This document shows positions 11,413 through 24,282 of a stretch of DNA of 64,000 nt, piece by piece. A model generated the notes under the pieces. It did not search any database, was not told where the DNA came from, and saw only the letters and a list, made by a program, of their open reading frames with translations. Both the position numbers and the translations under genes were made by a program. Within the stretch, counting starts at the first letter, position 1, and the number at the start of each line of letters is the position of its first letter. Source of the stretch: Mesocentrotus franciscanus (Eukaryota; Echinodermata; Echinoidea; Camarodonta; Strongylocentrotidae); the NCBI GenBank assembly GCA_037976565.1, contig CP137670.1, positions 11,370,600 through 11,434,599 on the forward strand, read 5' to 3'.

Positions 11413-12764
11413 TTACGCAGTAAATTTGATTACATTACAAAAAAATGTCTATTCTAGCTCCACTGACCATAACTGTAATAGTGTAGTATTGAGCACTACA
11501 GTGTATATATCAATTATTGGTAGGCTATTTCACATGCATGTATTCTTCGTGGAATACTTTCACTTAGATGTAGATGTACCGGTATGTCTGTTATGATTTA
11601 TAATGTATATACATGTACTGTACATCTGCATGCTTCTTAACGATAGACTAGCTTTCGTTCGGGGATATGTCCTGCTGAGACTACGTCTTGATCCAGTGAT
11701 TGCAGTGAATGTTTGGGAGGAGAGCCTCTCAAGTCAAAATATGATATAAAACTCCTCCAACCAGATGGACTTTTCTGTCTACCCTAAAGATGTCATCTGA
11801 CATACATGTACTCACTCGCTACATTTCAACTGTGACATACTGTATAATACACCTCCATTCATAATTATGTACCGCACAAATAATCTCCCTATGTCAGATT
11901 GCATTTATCATGGCATATAGGCACTAAAGGCACCAAGATAAATGTAACTGTTTCCTGTGCAGGATACAGTGTTAAAACGGTTGTCATGGAGATAATCAAG
12001 ACCAGAAATGGGTAAAATTTTGGACAGCCATTGTGCTACATAAAGCAACCCTTCAGTCAAGTGGTGCCTATTGAATTGTGCAAAATTGCAAGTGTTGGAA
12101 ACGAGCGACCGTGCAGAGACCGAGAGAGGCGAGGAGAGCGTAAATATTCACAACTGAATGATACAAGCCTAAAAACTATAACAACAACAGCAGCAACCAA
12201 ACTCTGCCCCAACCTTGCAGCCGCCCAATCTTAACTGTGGGTTCACAACTCATTCGGGAGTATTGAAAAGTGAGCTATAGTATAATGCAGAGTGCATTGC
12301 ATTGCATGCATGAATTATTGTTGTGTCATAATAATAGGCTTCAGTGTTTTGTTTGGCATTTGTTCTACTCATGAGATTCATGCATCGATTGGTAGCATGG
12401 GAGATATTTGTCCACTTGTACAAAATTACAAATGTACATTTTATGTACAAGGTCATTGGAAATAGCCATTGTACCCCGGTACAAATACAACAGGGCCCTG
12501 TTCAACTGTAGTATTCTATCAGCAAGATGTTCTTCCTGGTTGCATATAACTGAAAACAAAATGTCAAAACAATCATTGAAACAAAGAAACGAACGCACAA
12601 AAGAACTGAATTCAAGTTCTATAATTGCAACTTTACTGCACGTATGATGCACATGAACTCTCACCTCAAGTCAATAAAAGTGAAGACTGTCAACTTCAAG
12701 CGTCGGCTCGGACTCAAAATGATCAAGATTATGCTCTGCAGCATCCGGTCAATCCATACTATTA
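11413..12764. other. No gene recognised
   Basis: Intergenic DNA upstream of NLR gene 1 and left of the foldback cluster. I saw no splice-bounded exon or clear repeat. The open frame at 12,031-12,234 ends without similarity to anything I recognise. Confidence 0.4.
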
Positions 12765-12984
12765 GGTAGCGTACGAAGGTGCTAGGCTGGTAAGGGCTGG
12801 CGGCCTCATGAATAAACATGACTATATGACGTCACGAACGTCATCGCACTTGCTCGTCCGCGCCACGCCTACTCCAGATCCTAGCTTGAGGGGGTGCTAG
12901 GCTGAATGGAGAGGGTGCTAGGCTGGATGTAGTTAGTGCAAGTTTAAATGTAATAATAGTTTAAATGTAATAATAATAATAATA

Positions 12985-14261
12985 CAGTGGCGGATCCAGG
13001 GGGGCACAGGGGGCACGTGCCCCCCGAAAAAAAAAGAAAAAGAGAAAAAGGAGGGGGAAAGAAAAAGGAGAGGAAAAAAAAAGGGAAGAGAGAAAGAAGA
13101 TGAAAAGAGGGAGGAAAGAAAAGGGAGAGGAGAAAAAGGAGGGGAAAGGGGAAGAGAGAGGAGAGAAAAGGCGGAAAAAGAAGAAAGGGGAAAGACGGAG
13201 GAGAGAAAAGGGGAAAAGGAGAATAATGAGAAGGGAAAAGAAAGAAAGAGGGATAATATTATAAGAAGGTGTTTTTACCGGGTAAGGGGCGGAGGGGGTG
13301 CAATTTTAAGTCGAACATGACTAATACCAAAGATTTTATCTCCTTTATAACTTATAACTTAATCTTGAATTAATTTCCGATATACCTATTCTTAGTGCTC
13401 TTTCAGCATGCAGATTTTCCCCGCCATTAATCCTGCCACAGTTGCTGGTTTCATTGTCATATTATTTTCTGTCATCCCTGTGGCCGCGAAGAGCCTCCCA
13501 CAAAGTTTCTATCCGTTTCGCAAGCACTTTTTCCATCGCCTACATGTAATGCTTATTGCTTCCAGTTTGCAAAAGATCCCAGTGGCGGATCTATGGGGGA
13601 TGGGGAGGGGTTAGGGGTTTAACCCCCCTGGGCTGCCAAGTGAAAATGTGATGTGAATAGAAAAACGCCATCATGTGTCCAGACCCACACAGTATCCGCA
13701 TCGTCATCGGGTCAAACCCCCCTTAAACTGTTACTTGATTTAAAAGACGTTATCATGCACTTCTTTTTATGGTCTCCATTGTGTTAGTAGATGCCAGGAA
13801 AACATCACTTACGAAGGTTCAAAATAGCAACAACAAAAAATCGTCTCGACGCTACCCGGCTCGGACTTCGCGGCTCGTGGACAATGTTCCGCATCGTCAT
13901 TGGGTAGAACCCCTTAAACTGTTACTTAAGTGATTTAAAAGACGTTATCATGCACTGCTTTTTATGGTCTCTATTGTGTTGGTATATAGATGCAAGGAAA
14001 ACATCACTTACGGGGGTTCAAAATAGCAACAACAAGGGGTAGGAGAAAGCAATTTTACGTCATATTACTCCAGAGAGTGCCTGAAAATGCACCTAATGTG
14101 GTTCTAAAATTGCAAATGCTTCCTACTCAGGAGGGGCCCTCCCAGACCCACCCACTTGGTCGCTCCGCTCCCTCGCCGCGGGCGCCTCGCTCCATCGTTT
14201 TCATATATTTCACCCCATGCGATTTTGTGCCCCCGGCCAGAAATTCCTGGATCCGCCACTG
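12985..14261. mobile_element. Nested DNA element with CAGTGGCGGATCCAGG termini
   Basis: It begins ACAGTGGCGGATCCAGGGGG and ends CCTGGATCCGCCACTGT, a 16-17 bp inverted pair. The element sits inside TAATAATAATA sequence of the surrounding foldback element. It contains an AG-rich tract (about 13,025-13,255). It also has a duplicated block, about 185 bp apart, built on TTAAAAGACGTTATCATGCAC (near 13,740 and 13,937). No transposase frame was seen. Superfamily not assigned. Confidence 0.65.
13025..13258. repeat. Purine-rich (AG) low-complexity tract
   Basis: About 230 bases almost entirely of A and G on the plus strand, within the nested element. It could form triplex-type structure. No coding meaning. 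Confidence 0.85.
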
Positions 14262-14439
14262 TAATAATAATACTCAGTTCTTTTATAGCGCATAACACAT
14301 TACAGGATAGCATGTCCCTATGCGCTTTAAATAGAAAGGATAAATTACAAGAAAAGTAATACAAATTAGAAAATACACTTAGAAGCAAAAAGTACATGTA
14401 CATGCTAAGAGATAATTGATGTACATTTCTAAGGCTCAA

Positions 14440-15210
14440 TGGAGGGTGCTAGGCTGGATGTAGTTAGTGCAAGTTTAAATGAAATCATGCTCGGAGATAG
14501 ATGGAGTTAATTAATGTATATTTCTAAGGCTCAATGGAGGGTGCTAGGCTGGATGGAGGGTGCTAGGCTGGATGTAGTTAGTGCAAGTTTAAATGAAATC
14601 ATGCTCGGAGATAGATGGAGTTAATTAATGTATATTTCTAAGGCTCAATGGAGGGTGCTAGGCTGGATGGAGGGTGCTAGGCTGGATGTAGTTAGTGCAA
14701 GTTTAAATGAAATCATATGCTAGGAGATAGATGGAGTTAATATTTCTAAGGCTCAATGTAGGGGTGCTAGGCTGGATGGAGGGTGCTAGGCTGGATGTAG
14801 TTAGTGCAAGTTAAAATGAAATCAGAGATAGATGCATGGAGTTGATATTTCTAAGGCTCAATGGAGGGGGTGCTAGGCTGGATGGAGGGGGTGCTAGGCT
14901 GGATGGAGGGTGCTAGGCTGGATAGTTAGTACAAGAAATAGAAATATACATTAATTAACTCCATCTATCTCCGAGCATGATTTCATTTAAACTTGTACTA
15001 CTACATCCAGCCTAACACCATTGAGCCTTAAAATATACATTAAACTCCATCTATCTCATATGATTTCATTTAAACGTGCACTACATCCATGAGCTCCATC
15101 CAGCCTAGCACCTCTCCATTGAGCCATAGAAATATACATTAATTAACTCCATCTATCTCCGAGCATGATTTCATTTAAACTTGTACTAACTACATCCAGC
15201 CACCCCTCCA
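14440..15210. repeat. Tandem and inverted GTGCTAGGCTGGATG repeats
   Basis: From 14,440 to 14,930, units of about 110 bp repeat in direct order. Each carries GGCTCAATGGAGGGTGCTAG, GTAGTTAGTGCAAGTTTAAA and AGATAGATGGAGTTAATTAA. From about 14,937 the same blocks continue in reverse orientation (AACTCCATCTATCTCCGAGC, ACATCCAGCC). The switch near 14,935 marks the fold point of the host element. More inverted copies lie at 16,750-16,910, beyond the retrotransposon insertion. Confidence 0.85.
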
Positions 15211-15240
15211 TTGAACCTTAAAAAATATCAACTCCATCTA

Positions 15241-16750
15241 GGTTCAAGGTTCAAGGTTCAAGGTTCAAGGTTCATTTTATTTCTTTCTTTCACAACATAA
15301 TAATAGAACAAAAAACAGCATAAGAAAAACAATTTAAGTGCAATTTTAAGTCGATATATAATCCTAATGAAAGAAAGTGGAGACCTTAGAAAAGCTGGGC
15401 TTGTAAGAGCAAGGTCCCCATATAACATAATCCATCAATGTTTCACTTTTTAAAATGTTTCAAAGTTATCAAAACTACACATGATTAAATATGGAAATAT
15501 TTACAAAAGGGATAGCTTGAAATTTGAAAAGGAGAGGATGAAAATATATACAAAAGGATCGAGAGGAAAAAAGCAAACTGGAACGAGAAAAACAACAAAA
15601 CAGAGAAAAACAGAGAAAGAAGGAAGTTATATGTATATAGAGGAAAATGGTATTTGGTGTAAAGAAAAAGAAAAATAGAAGAGAGGAGGGGGGGGGGAGA
15701 GAGAGAGAGAATGTGAAATGCTGACATTTATATTGAATAATCAAACATAACAAAAACAAAAAGATAATGCACGTTATCAATAACAATTAATAAATTATTA
15801 CTTAATATCATTTCTGGTGATATAATTTTTACGTTAATTCTCGACATAGTTACTCAATAAATGTAATTTCAATTTGACTTTAAAAACAAAGACACTGACA
15901 GATCTAGTTACATTGATAGGAAGTGAGTTCCAAAACTTGGGACCAGTACAAGCCAGCGTCTTCAGAGCAAAAGCAGTTCTTACACGTGGAATATGAAGTG
16001 CAGTTGCCTGCCTTGTATTATAGCTATGAATTTGATTGTTCTTTCGAAATATTTGTACTAACGCATTTGGGAGAGTACCATTTTCAAAACCATACATAAT
16101 TGCGCCTAACTGTATAAAGTAAATGTCTTCAACCTTCAATAGCTTATTACTGTAGAACAAAACATTAGTATGAGCACGATAGCTCGCATTAAAAACAACT
16201 CTAACCACCCTCTTTTGGGCAACACAAATCTTATCTAATTGTGTTTTCAATGACTTCCCCATGCCAGCACTCCATAATTGAGATAAGGCAAAATTAAAGT
16301 AGAATACAAAATAAGCAAAATTTCTTGTGGGACAAAAGAACTTAATTCATAAATTACACCAGTATTTCTAGACACGACTTTACAAATATTAGTACAATGA
16401 GATGCCCAAGACAGCTTCTCATCAATATGTAGCCCAAGAAACTTGGTGGAAGTTACTCTCGCAACATTAACATCATCAAAAGTACATTTCCAGGTACATC
16501 CTTTAGGGAGTTACTAAAAAACATATAGTTTGTCTTTTGAAGATTCAAGGACAACTTATTTGCATGAATCCACAAAATAACTTTCTTTAATTCAATATTA
16601 ATTGTATCTAATAAAACTTCAGGGTTTTTATGAGAAAAATACACTTGAATCATCTGCAAAGAATATGAAAGATATGATAGATATGAAAGAAAGTACATCA
16701 GATGAAAGATAAAAATCATTAATATATAATATAAAAGAAGGGGCCAAGAA
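15241..16750 (-). mobile_element. 5'-truncated non-LTR retrotransposon (CR1/L2-like) with 7-bp repeat tail
   Basis: Reading the minus strand, the element contains the end of a reverse transcriptase, then 3'UTR. It closes with four to five copies of a GAACCTT unit at 15,241-15,273. Such short-repeat tails instead of poly(A) are typical of CR1-type elements. It interrupts the flanking AACTCCATCTA|TCTCATATG repeat, which defines the insertion borders. Only the 3' third of an element is present. Confidence 0.8.
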
Positions 16751-16764
16751 GCATATGATTTCAT
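15834..16764 (-). pseudogene. Reverse transcriptase C-terminal fragment, frameshifted
   Basis: The catalytic motif FADD is encoded at 16,649-16,660, followed by SSV and then an early stop. One base out of frame the sequence continues as VYFSHKNPEVLLDTI and WIHANKLSLNLQKT, typical of the RT segment after the catalytic Asp pair. Further on, a 142-codon open frame (15,834-16,262) carries QKRVVRVV, YRAHT, IHSYNTR and GPKFWNSLP. These are the usual C-terminal landmarks of jockey/CR1/L2-clade RTs. The indel at the T-run, and another break near 16,265-16,450, make this a dead copy. Confidence 0.8.
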
Positions 16765-17056
16765 TTAAAACGTGCACTAACTACATCCAGCCTAGCACCC
16801 CTCCATTGAGCCATAGAAATATACATTAATTAACTCCATCTATCTCCTAGCATGATTTCATTTAAACTTGTACTACTACATCCAGCCTAGCACCCTCTCC
16901 ATTCAGCCTAGCACCCCCTCTAGGATCTGGAGTAGGCGTGGCGCGGACGAGTAAGTGCGATGACGTTCGTGACGTCATATAGTCATGTTTATTCATGAGG
17001 CCGCCAGCCCTTACCAGCCTAGCACCATCGTACGCTACCACTATACTATTAAGACT

Positions 17057-20000
17057 AACTGCCTTTGGCGACCATAAATTCTGCGACCAATTATGGTATC
17101 CACAAAAGAGCAAACAATAAAAGGAAAAAAAAAGTTTTTTACCTGAAATATGAAGAATTGCTGTTATTTGTGATAACTTTCAACACACGAGCTAGTCATA
17201 AAGTTTACATTAACAGATATCATTCACATATATTGTTCAAACGTGTCGATACGACAGAAAAGCTCTTGTGTATGTCAAGCCTAGAATAATTATAATTTAT
17301 GTACTCCATCTCTAGAATTTGTGAGAATAGTTTGAAATTCGTTGAACTTGGTCACAAATGCGACTTTTCTTTCAGCCTTTCTGTAACACACCTCGACATT
17401 TCAATTTATTAAATTAATATATAACATGAAATTTACCATTTGCTAATTTAAACTGATTTTTCTCACGCCTTGGAACAATCTTTTATTGAATTTGACATAA
17501 ATCTTCGTTAAGTGATCTCCACGCAACACTTTGCCACTCATTAAAGCCCCTCTGCACTACTTATAGCTATACTTGCTCCATCTATATAGAAAACGATGCC
17601 TAGGCGGTGCACATCGGTCTCACATGATCCTCTTTTACTTATGTTAATTTAGAGCTGACTTGATGACATAACAACCTGTCAGTGAACACGCTGAGTAGTC
17701 ACCTTCCTGGCCAAACTAGTGCAGACGGGCTTTAACATGCTAAATAAGTAAAGCGCGTGGTCGAAGCGAATGGGGGGTCGAGTTCAATCCCTGTGACACC
17801 CGTCGACATTTCAATTTATTAGCTTGTTAATTACAGGAGGTGAAAGTGTAGGAATTTCTCTTTCAGCTCATATATGACTTGATTTTGCCTCTACACAATC
17901 TTTTAGAATTTGTGATTTATCAAACTCGGTAACAATAATTTGAGATTTTGCTGAAAATATTTCAAAAACATGTCCATATACCATTTAATGTGGAACACAC
18001 CTCGACATTTCATCTTCTCAGATTATTGCATGAAATGAAAGCGTTATACTTCTGCTTTCAACTGATATATGTCATGCCTTAATTGGAACAATCTTTTATT
18101 GAATTTCTATTTGGACAGAAGTCCTTGTTTAATTTCTGCGACCATTTCCCAAAAGTCACCTCCGCGCACCGCATCACAACCGCATTGCCACTTAACACGC
18201 TGAAGAAGTAAAGCGCATTATTCGAATCAATGGAGGGGGGTCGTTTTCAAGGCATCCTGTGACACACGTCGACATTTCAATTTCTTAGCTTCTTACTGGA
18301 GATGGAAGTGTAGGAATTTCTCTTTTTGCTCATACATGTCTCGCCTTGGAACAATCTTTTAGAATTTTGTGATTTATCCTCAAACTCTGTACAGTTAATT
18401 TGAGATTTTGCTGAAAATTTTCAAAAAACATGCCTTTTTACAAACCCATCTGATAATGAGCAAAAAGAGAAATTCCTACACTTTCATCTCCAGTACCAAG
18501 CTAAGAAATTGAAATGTCGACGTGTGTCACAGGATGCCTTGAAGATGACCCCTTCATCGATTCAAATAATGCGCTTTACAACTTTAGCGTGTTAAGTGGC
18601 AATGCGGTTGTAATGGGGTGCGCGGAGGTGACTTTGTGGAATGGTCGCAGAAATTAATTAGGATTTCTGTCCAAATAGAAATTCAATAAAAGATTGTTCC
18701 AAGGCGAGACATATATCAGTTGAAAGCAGAAGTATATGGCTATCATGTCATGCAATAATCTAAGAAAATGAAATGTAGAGGGGAGTTTCAAATAGGTTTG
18801 TAAAAAGGCATGTTTTTTGAAAATTTTCAGCAAAATCTCAATTTATCTGTACAGAGTTTGAGGATAAATCACAAATTTCGAAAAGATTGTTCCAAGGCGA
18901 GACATATATGAGCTAAAAGAGAAATTCCTACACTTTCATTTCCAGTAACAAGCTAAGAAATTGAAATGTCGACGTGTGTCACAGGAGGCCTTGAAGATGA
19001 CCCCCCCCCCTCCATCGATTCAAATAATGCGCTTTACAACTTTAGCGTGTTAAGTGGCAATGCGGTTGTAATGCGGTGCGCGGAGGTGACTTTGTGGAAT
19101 GGTCGCAGAAATTAATTAGGATTTCTGTCCAAATAGAAATTCAATAAAAGATTGTTCCAAGGCATAACATATATCAGCTGAAAGCAAAAGTATAAGGCTT
19201 TCATTTCATGCAATAATCTAAGAAAATGAAATGTCCAGGTGTGTTCCACATTGAATGGTAAATGGACATGTTTTTTGGAAAATTTTCAGCAAAATTTCAT
19301 ATTATCTGTATAGAGTTTGAGGATAAATCACAAATTTCTAAAAGATTGTTCCAAGGCGAGACATGTATGAGCTAAAGAGAAATTCCTACACTTTCATCTC
19401 CAGTAACAAGCTAAGAAATTGAAATGTCGACGTGTGTCACAGGATGCCTTGAAAACGACCCCCTCCATCGATTGCTCTGACCATGCGCTTTACTTTAGCG
19501 TGTTCAATAAGTGGCAATGGTGCGCGGAGGTAACTTTTGGGGAATGGTCGCAGAAATTAACCAAGATTTCTGTCCAAATAGAAATTCAATAAAAGATTTT
19601 TCCAAGGCATGACATATATCAGTCGAAAGCAGAAGTATACCGCTTTCATTTCATGCAATAATCTAAGAAAATGAAATGTAGAGGGGAGTTTCAAATAGGT
19701 TTGTAAAAAGGCATGTTTTTTGAAAATTTTCAGCAAAATCTCAATTTATCTGTACAGAGTTTGAGGATAAATCACAAATTTCTAAAAGATTGTTCCAAGG
19801 CGAGACATATATGAGCTAAAAGAGAAATTCCTACACTTTCATCTCCAGTAACAAGCTAAGAAATTGAAATGTCGACGTGTGTCACAGGAGGCCTTGAAGA
19901 TGACCCCCCCCCCTCCATCGATTCAAATAATGCGCTTTACAACTTTAGCGTGTTAAGTGGCAATGCGGTTGTAATGCGGTGCGCGGAGGTGACTTTTGTG

Positions 20001-22418
20001 GAATGGTCGCAGGAATTAATTAGGATTTCTGTCCAAATAGAAATTCAATAAAAGATTGTTCCAAGGCATAACATATATCAGCTGAAAGCAAAAGTATAAG
20101 GCTTTCATTTCATGCAATAATCTAAGAAAATGAAATGTCGAGGTGTGTTCCACATTGAATGGTAAATGGACATGTTTTTTGGAAAATTTTCAGCAAAATT
20201 TCATATTATCTGTATAGAGTTTGAGGATAAATCACAAAATTCTAAAAGATTGTTCCAAGGCGAGACATGTATGAGCTAAAAGAGAAATTCCTACACTTTC
20301 ATCTCCAGTAACAAGCTAAGAAATTGAAATGTCGACGTGTGTCACAGGATGCCTTGAAAACGACCCACCCCTCCATCGATTGCTCTGACCATGCGCTTTA
20401 CTTCTTTAGCGTGTTCAATAAGTGGCAATGCGGTGCGCGGAGGTGACTTTGGGGAATGGTCGCAGAAATTAACCAAGATTTCTGTCCAAATAGAAATTCA
20501 ATAAAAGATTTTTCCAAGGCATGACATATATCAGTCGAAAGCAGAAGTATACCGCTTTCATTTCATGCAATAATCTGAGAAAATGAAATGTTGAGGTGTG
20601 TTCCACATCGGTTTGTAAAAAGGCATTTTTTTTGAAAATTTTCAGCAAAATCTCAAATTATCTGACAGAGTTTGAGGATAAATCACAAATTTCTAAAAGA
20701 TTGTTCCAAGGCGAGACATATATGAGCTAAAAGAGAAATTCCTACACTTTCATCTCCAGTAACAAGCTAAGAAATTGAAATGTCGACGTGTGTCACAGGA
20801 TGCCTTAAAAACGACCCCCCCCCTTCCATTGATTCAGATAATGCGCTTTACTTCTTTAGCGTGTTAAGTGGGAATGCGGTTGTAATGCGGTGCGCGGAGG
20901 TGACTTTTGTGGAATGGTCGCAGGAATTAATTAGGATTTCTGTCCAAATAGAAATTCAATAAAAGATTGTTCCAAGGCATGACATATATCAGCTGAAAGC
21001 AGAAGTATAAGGCTTTCATTTCATGCAATAATCTAAGAAAATGAAATGTCGAGGTGTGTTCCACATTGAATTGTAAATGGACATGTTTTTGAAAATTTTC
21101 AGCAAAATTTCAAATTATCTGTACAGAGTTTGAGGATAAATCACAAAATTCTAAAAGATTGTTCCAAGGCGAGACATGTATGAGCTAAAAGAGAAATTCC
21201 TACACTTTCATCTCCAGTAACAAGCTAAGAAATTGAAATGTCGACGTGTGTCACAGGATGCCTTGAAAACGACCCACCCCTCCATCGATTGCTCTGACCA
21301 TGCGCTTTACTTCTTTAGCGTGTTCAATAAGTGGCAATTCGGTGCGCGGAGGTAACTTTTGGGGAATGGTCGCAGAAATTAACCAAGATTTCTGTCCAAA
21401 TAGAAATTCAATAAAAGATTTTTCCAAGGCATGACATATATCAGTCGAAAGCAGAAGTATACCGCTTTCATTTCATGCAATAATCTGAGAAAATGAAATG
21501 TCGAGGTGTGTTCCACATTGAATGGTAAATGGACATGTTTTTGAAATATTTTCAGGAAAATTTCAAATTATCTGTACAGAGTTTGAGAATTAATCACAAA
21601 TTTCTAAAAGATTGTTCCAAGGCGAGACATATATCAGTTGAAACCAGAAGTATACCGCTTTCATTTCATGCAATAATCTGAGAAATTGAAATGTCGAGGT
21701 GTGTTCACGATCGGTTTGTAAAAAGGCATGTTTCTTGAAAATTGTCAGCAAAATTTCAAATTATCTGTACAGAGTTTGAGGATTAATCACAAATTCTAAA
21801 AGATTGTTCCAAGGCGAGACATGTATGAGCAAAAAGAGAAATTCCTACACTTTCATCTCCAGTAAGAAGCTAAGAAATTAAAATGTCGACGTGTGCCACA
21901 GAAGATATTGAACATGCCCGCCTCCCACTAAGTGCATGTTTTATTAAATTCGTCGGAGGGGACCTTATACTTGAGGCTAATATAACACTACCTGCCTTCT
22001 ATTTCATGAGAAATCCTTTACCAAAAACCTACTTAGATATCGAATTTCGATGCAGATTGCCTCAAATTAAACTACGAATTTCTTTTTACCAAATTATTGA
22101 CACTGTAAACAAACTGCATTAATTTATAGTAATGAATCTTTAGCAAGATAAAGCGTCCATAATTAACTCTGTCTTTACCTCAATTAGCAATATAATTAGG
22201 ATTATAAGCAGGCCAATGAGTAGATCAATGTATTCATGAGGAAGAAATGAAACAACGTTACATCCACATTATCCCACAATTTTTGTTATGCATATTGTTT
22301 AATTCTGTTGGGCGTCTTCAAAGACACCATCCAATCCTGTTACACGCAGTACGAATGGGACCTATCTTAAAAGTTCGTTGACCTTTTTGGTCGCAAAGTT
22401 GTGGTCGCCAAAGTCAGC
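17057..22418. mobile_element. Foldback element built of inverted arrays of a ~455-bp unit
   Basis: The left edge CTAACTGCCTTTGGCGACCA (17,057) is mirrored on the right by TGGTCGCCAAAGTCAGCT (ending near 22,418), including TGCGACCAA on both sides. The left arm (17.36-18.43 kb) holds minus-oriented units and the right arm plus-oriented ones. They switch near 18,440, where AATTCCTACACTTTCATCTCC faces its complement. No transposase was found. Confidence 0.65.
18440..21900. repeat. Direct array of ~455-bp units (seven to eight copies)
   Basis: The marker GTCGACGTGTGTCACAGG (last copy one base different) recurs at 18,516, 18,968, 19,426, 19,871, 20,331, 20,782, 21,240 and 21,885. Spacing is 445-460 bp, except for the last, which is 645 bp. 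Each unit also holds CCATCGATTCAAATAATGCG, GGTGCGCGGAGGTGACTTT, ATTCAATAAAAGATTGTTCC and TTTTGAAAATTTTCAGCAAA. Alternate units resemble each other more, pointing to a higher-order dimer of about 905 bp. The small open frames starting ATGTCGACGTG are by-products of the repeat. Confidence 0.9.
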
Positions 22419-22779
22419 TCAGTGAGCTGAGGTACGGAGCGGCGGTAAGCCGTATGAGGGCTACCAAGTGGGTAGGCAATGTATTGGAACATCTAGTAGG
22501 CTGCGCACGTCACTACATGAAGGAAATGTCGACGCCCCCTAATGAATATGCATTATGCCTTTGCCTGCGCGGCGTGTGTACTGTACATGTACCGTACACG
22601 CTGTGCACAATATCTAGGCTAGTTCAGCACGTCTGCACTGTAGTATATAGCCTGGTCTATATGTATTTCAGTACACTTATATTGTTTTGAATCATTCATT
22701 ACATATATACTTGCATCAATTATAAGTTATTGCCTTTCTATATTTGTATTGTATTATTTTGACTTTTGACTACATACTT

Positions 22780-24282
22780 GCATCAATCAAGTAATTGCAT
22801 TTTACCTCTCCCAAGCTGCATTATACGTCAGTACCTGTTCCAAAATTTCGATCTTTGGGTGATTATATTGTTTTTCCCTACAAACTTGCATCAATCAAGT
22901 TATTGCATTCTACCTGTTCCAAGCTGCATTGTAAATGTTCCCAAATGTCCATCCTTTGTATATATTACATGGTTTGACTATACACACTCGTACTATATAC
23001 ACTCCCATCAATTAAGTAATTGCATTCTACCTGTTCCAAGCTGCATTCTACCTGTTCCAACATTTCGATCTTTGGGTGGTTATATGGTTTTTCCCTACAA
23101 ACTTGCATCAATCAAGTTATTGCATTCTACCTGTTCCAAGCTGCATTGTAAGTGTTCCCAAATGTCCATCCTTTGTATATATTACATGGTTTTGACTATA
23201 CACACTCGTACTATATACACACCCTTCAATTAAGTATTTGCATTCTACCTGTTCCAAGTTGCATTCTACCTGTTCCAAAATTTCGATCTTTGGGTGGCTA
23301 TATGGTTTTTCCCTACAAACTTGCATCAATCAAGTTATTGCATTCTACCTGTTCCAAGCTGCATTGTAAATGTTCCCAAATGTCCATCCTTTGTATATAT
23401 TACATGGTTTTGACTATACACACTCGTACTATATACACTCCCATCAATTAAGTAATTGCATTCTACCTGTTCCAACATTTCGATCTTTGGGTGATTATAT
23501 TGTTTTTCCCTAAACGCTTGCATCAATCAAGTTATTGCATTCTACCTGTTCCAAGCTGCATTCTACCTGTTCCAACATTTCGATCTTTGGGTGGTTATAT
23601 GGTTTTTCCTACAAACTTGCATCAATCAAGTTATTGCATTCTACCTGTTCCAAGCTGCATTGTAAGTGTTCCCAAATGTCCATCCTTTGTATATATTACA
23701 TGGTTTTGACTATACACACTCGTACTATATACACACCCTTCAATTAAGTATTTGCATTCTACCTGTTCCAAGCTGCATTCTACCTGTTCCAAAATTTCGA
23801 TCTTTGGGTGGTTATATGGTTTTTCCTACAAACTTGCATCAATCAAGTTATTGCATTCTACCTGTTCCAAGCTGCATTGTAAATGTTCCCAAATGTCCAT
23901 CCTTTGTATATATTACATGGTTTTGACTATACACACTCGTACTATATACACACCCTTCAATTAAGTATTTGCATTCTACCTGTTCCAAGCTGCATTCTAC
24001 CTGTTCCAACATTTCGATCTTTGGGTGATTATATTGTTTTTCCCTAAACGCTTGCATCAATCAAGTTATTGCATTCTACCTGTTCCAAGCTGCATTGTAA
24101 GTGTTCCCAAATGTCCATCCTTTGTATATATTACATGGTTTTGACTATACACACTCGTACTATATACACTCCCTTCAATTAAGTAATTGCATTCTACCTG
24201 TTCCAAGCTGCATTGTACCTGTTCCAACATTTCGATCCTTTGGGTGAATATTGTTTTCCTGACAAACTTGTATCAATCAAGT
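22780..24282 (+). repeat. Left-arm array of 218-bp units
   Basis: About seven units contain GCATTCTACCTGTTCCAAGC, CAAATGTCCATCCTTTGTAT, TTACATGGTTTTGACTATAC and ATTTCGATCTTTGGGTGGTT. The subrepeat TGCATTCTACCTGTTCCAA occurs two or three times per unit. Two stray pieces of the same array lie at 25,646-25,790 and, in reverse orientation, at 26,990-27,110. Confidence 0.9.

Larger units (their letters stand above)
12765..17042. mobile_element. Large Mutator-like/foldback DNA element with long terminal inverted repeats
   Basis: The left end GGTAGCGTACGAAGGTGCTAG is matched in reverse at the right end (…AGCACCATCGTACGCTACC). Inverted homology continues through a 200-bp arm that includes AACATGACTATATGACGTCA and CGTCCGCGCCACGCCTACTCC. 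Flanks carry ATACTATTA at 12,756-12,764 and 17,043-17,051, a candidate 9-bp target duplication. Long TIRs with a 9-bp duplication suggest Mutator or foldback type. No transposase was found, so it is non-autonomous. The interior holds GTGCTAGGCTGGATG tandem repeats and at least two nested insertions. Confidence 0.72.

Noticed and set aside
22766..23964. Many open frames of 60-155 codons reading MHSTCSKLHSTCSKISIFGW-like peptides
   Set aside because: They are translations of the 218-bp tandem unit in all frames on both strands, and the unit lacks stops. There is no start context, domain or splice support.
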